A DNA stretch of 23,674 nucleotides from CAYOXD01 sp964407825 (GTDB lineage: Bacteria; Desulfobacterota; Desulfobacteria; Desulfobacterales; JAFDDL01): NCBI GenBank assembly GCA_964407825.1, contig CAYOXD010000036.1, forward strand, positions 1 through 23,674, written 5' to 3'. Position numbers and translations under genes: made by a program. The notes below the pieces were generated by a model, which saw nothing but the letters and a program-made list of their open reading frames with translations, was not told the origin of the DNA and did not search any database. Below are positions 23,009 to 23,674 of the stretch, piece by piece (the stretch's first letter is position 1; each line of letters opens with the position of its first letter).

Positions 23009-23318
23009 TCAATCCATCGGCACCGGCTGCTCGACATTCAGAACACGATCGATGTCCAAGAGGATCTTGACGCCCTCGCCCGTCTTAGCCATGCCCAAAA
23101 TGGCATCGGTATTGAGCCTGTTGCCAAAAGTCGGCGGCTCTTCCACATTTTCCTCCTTGATATTCAGCACTTCCGAAACGGAATCGACAAGGCTTCCCAT
23201 CAAGTACCTTCAGGATGCTGATGCCATACTCCTCATCAGCCAGTGAAAAGGTCAAATATTTTCCACCGTGACCGTCGGTGCCCTTTGTATCGGCAGATGG
23301 GACCTGCCCCTGTTCCAT
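23009..23318 (-). pseudogene. cheW: CheW chemotaxis coupling protein remnant with an internal deletion and frameshift
   Basis: Two pieces of CheW are fused on the minus strand. The N-terminal piece starts at the ATG at 23318, with AGGG five bases upstream. It reads MEQGQVPSADTKG, then KYLTFSLADEEYGISILKV. The frame then passes at about 23205 into the C-terminal piece in another phase (LMGSLVDSVSEVLNIKEENV to DIDRVLNVEQPVPMD, stop at 23009). The central part, about 60 residues including the REIIG and INLRG regions of intact CheW, is missing. An intact CheW links receptors to the CheA kinase; this copy cannot fold as one. No other chemotaxis gene is in the window. Confidence 0.82.
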
Positions 23319-23500
23319 GGGTTTCCCTGCCCCCTCGTTGCTTTCAATAAAGTGGATCCTCGTCTGCGCGGAACACCCTGCGGTCTGTTCGAAACCCCTG
23401 GATCAGCTCTGTAATTTTACAACAGGCTCTTAACAACAAGCCGCATGGATGTCAACAGAAAGAGTCCTCTACGGCAGAGCTTCCGCATAGGTCCATACCG
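23319..23500. other. Non-coding stretch beside the cheW remnant
   Basis: This stretch between the cheW remnant start and the palindrome cluster holds no convincing gene, and short ORFs across it lack a ribosome binding site. I see no recognisable RNA or repeat here. Sequence upstream of the broken cheW may be decaying former operon DNA. Confidence 0.5.
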
Positions 23501-23555
23501 CCGCGCAGCGCGGTGTGCGTGCACGTACACGAGCACGTGTACATTCACGTGCTCG
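23501..23555. repeat. Cluster of overlapping GC-rich palindromes
   Basis: CCGCGC-A-GCGCGG (23501-23513) is followed by CGTGCACG (23518-23525). Next come GTACACG/CGTGTAC (23525-23531 with 23536-23542) and CGAGCACGTG/CACGTGCTCG (23530-23539 with 23546-23555). All are exact. The last two use shared bases, so they cannot form together. The run is a REP-like, multi-hairpin intergenic element. There is no T tract, so it is not an ordinary terminator. Confidence 0.65.
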
Positions 23556-23585
23556 GCAGGGCTTCTGTCCCCCATAACAATGAAA

Positions 23586-23612
23586 AGGGGGATGAGAACC
23601 TCTCATCCCCCT
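23586..23612 (-). terminator. Rho-independent terminator of the tRNA-Val gene
   Basis: A 12-bp perfect stem (23586-23597 with 23601-23612, AGGGGGATGAGA/TCTCATCCCCCT) has a three-base loop. On the minus strand it is followed by TTTTCATTG. It begins seven bases after the CCA end of the tRNA. Confidence 0.88.
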
Positions 23613-23619
23613 CTTATAT

Positions 23620-23674
23620 TGGTAGGCGGTACTGGGATTGAACCAGTGACTTCTACCGTGTGAAGGTAGCACTC
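23620..23674 (-). tRNA. tRNA-Val(CAC), 3' part, cut by the window end
   Basis: Read on the minus strand, the anticodon stem-loop is CTACC-TTCACAC-GGTAG with anticodon CAC (valine, GUG codons). The T arm ACTGG-TTCAATC-CCAGT follows, then the acceptor strand ACCGCCT, discriminator A and encoded CCA (ending at 23620). The D arm and 5' acceptor strand lie past base 23674. All visible stems are perfect, so the gene looks functional. Confidence 0.92.

Noticed and set aside
23501..23555. CRISPR array or phage attachment site beside the tRNA
   Set aside because: There are no regularly spaced direct repeats, no duplicated tRNA 3' end in the window, and no integrase gene.

Overview
The window is GC-rich, densely packed bacterial chromosome. 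Gene content and order (ffh-rpsP-KH protein-rimM-trmD-SPOUT methyltransferase-rplS-rnhB-yraN-rsmI, and ftsE-ftsX-envC-ctpA-yibQ) suggest a Desulfobacterota (former Deltaproteobacteria) organism, probably close to the Desulfobacterales. This placement is an inference from gene neighbourhoods and protein style, not from a database search. I recognise no IS element, phage gene or CRISPR array.

Layout. Positions 1-181 hold the terminator of an unseen upstream gene, then a promoter and a structured leader. Positions 182-1584 (+) carry a small exported protein and a PP-loop tRNA-thiolation-type enzyme, which meets rlmN (1565-2614, -) tail to tail with a 20-base overlap. Positions 2709-11883 (+) are one long run of translation and RNA-modification genes: SRP GTPase, S16, KhpA, RimM, TrmD, a second SPOUT methyltransferase, L19, RNase HII, YraN and RsmI. 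It continues into an uncharacterised radical SAM protein, a small unknown protein, a PilZ protein and PrmA. Positions 11890-17239 (-) are a cell-envelope and division operon, transcribed ftsE-ftsX-envC-ctpA-yibQ. FtsEX would control the EnvC-like amidase activator, with a periplasmic protease and a divergent polysaccharide deacetylase downstream. Positions 17342-18091 (+) are pyrE with a leader containing a promoter-like sequence and a terminator-like hairpin. Positions 18250-22386 (-) are queD, dnaJ, nadB and an SH3/coiled-coil membrane protein. Positions 22566-22988 (+) encode a DUF1178 protein. The end of the window holds a broken cheW remnant (23009-23318, -), a cluster of palindromes, and the 3' part of a tRNA-Val(CAC) gene with its own terminator.

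Most of the window is conserved housekeeping sequence. The parts most worth a second look are the pyrE leader (possible attenuator), the two palindromic intergenic elements (18127-18213 and 23501-23555), the radical SAM and small-protein pair, the SH3-fused degenerate EnvC, the tiny ORF coupled to nadB, and the internally deleted cheW. I did not find a clearly new multi-gene system.
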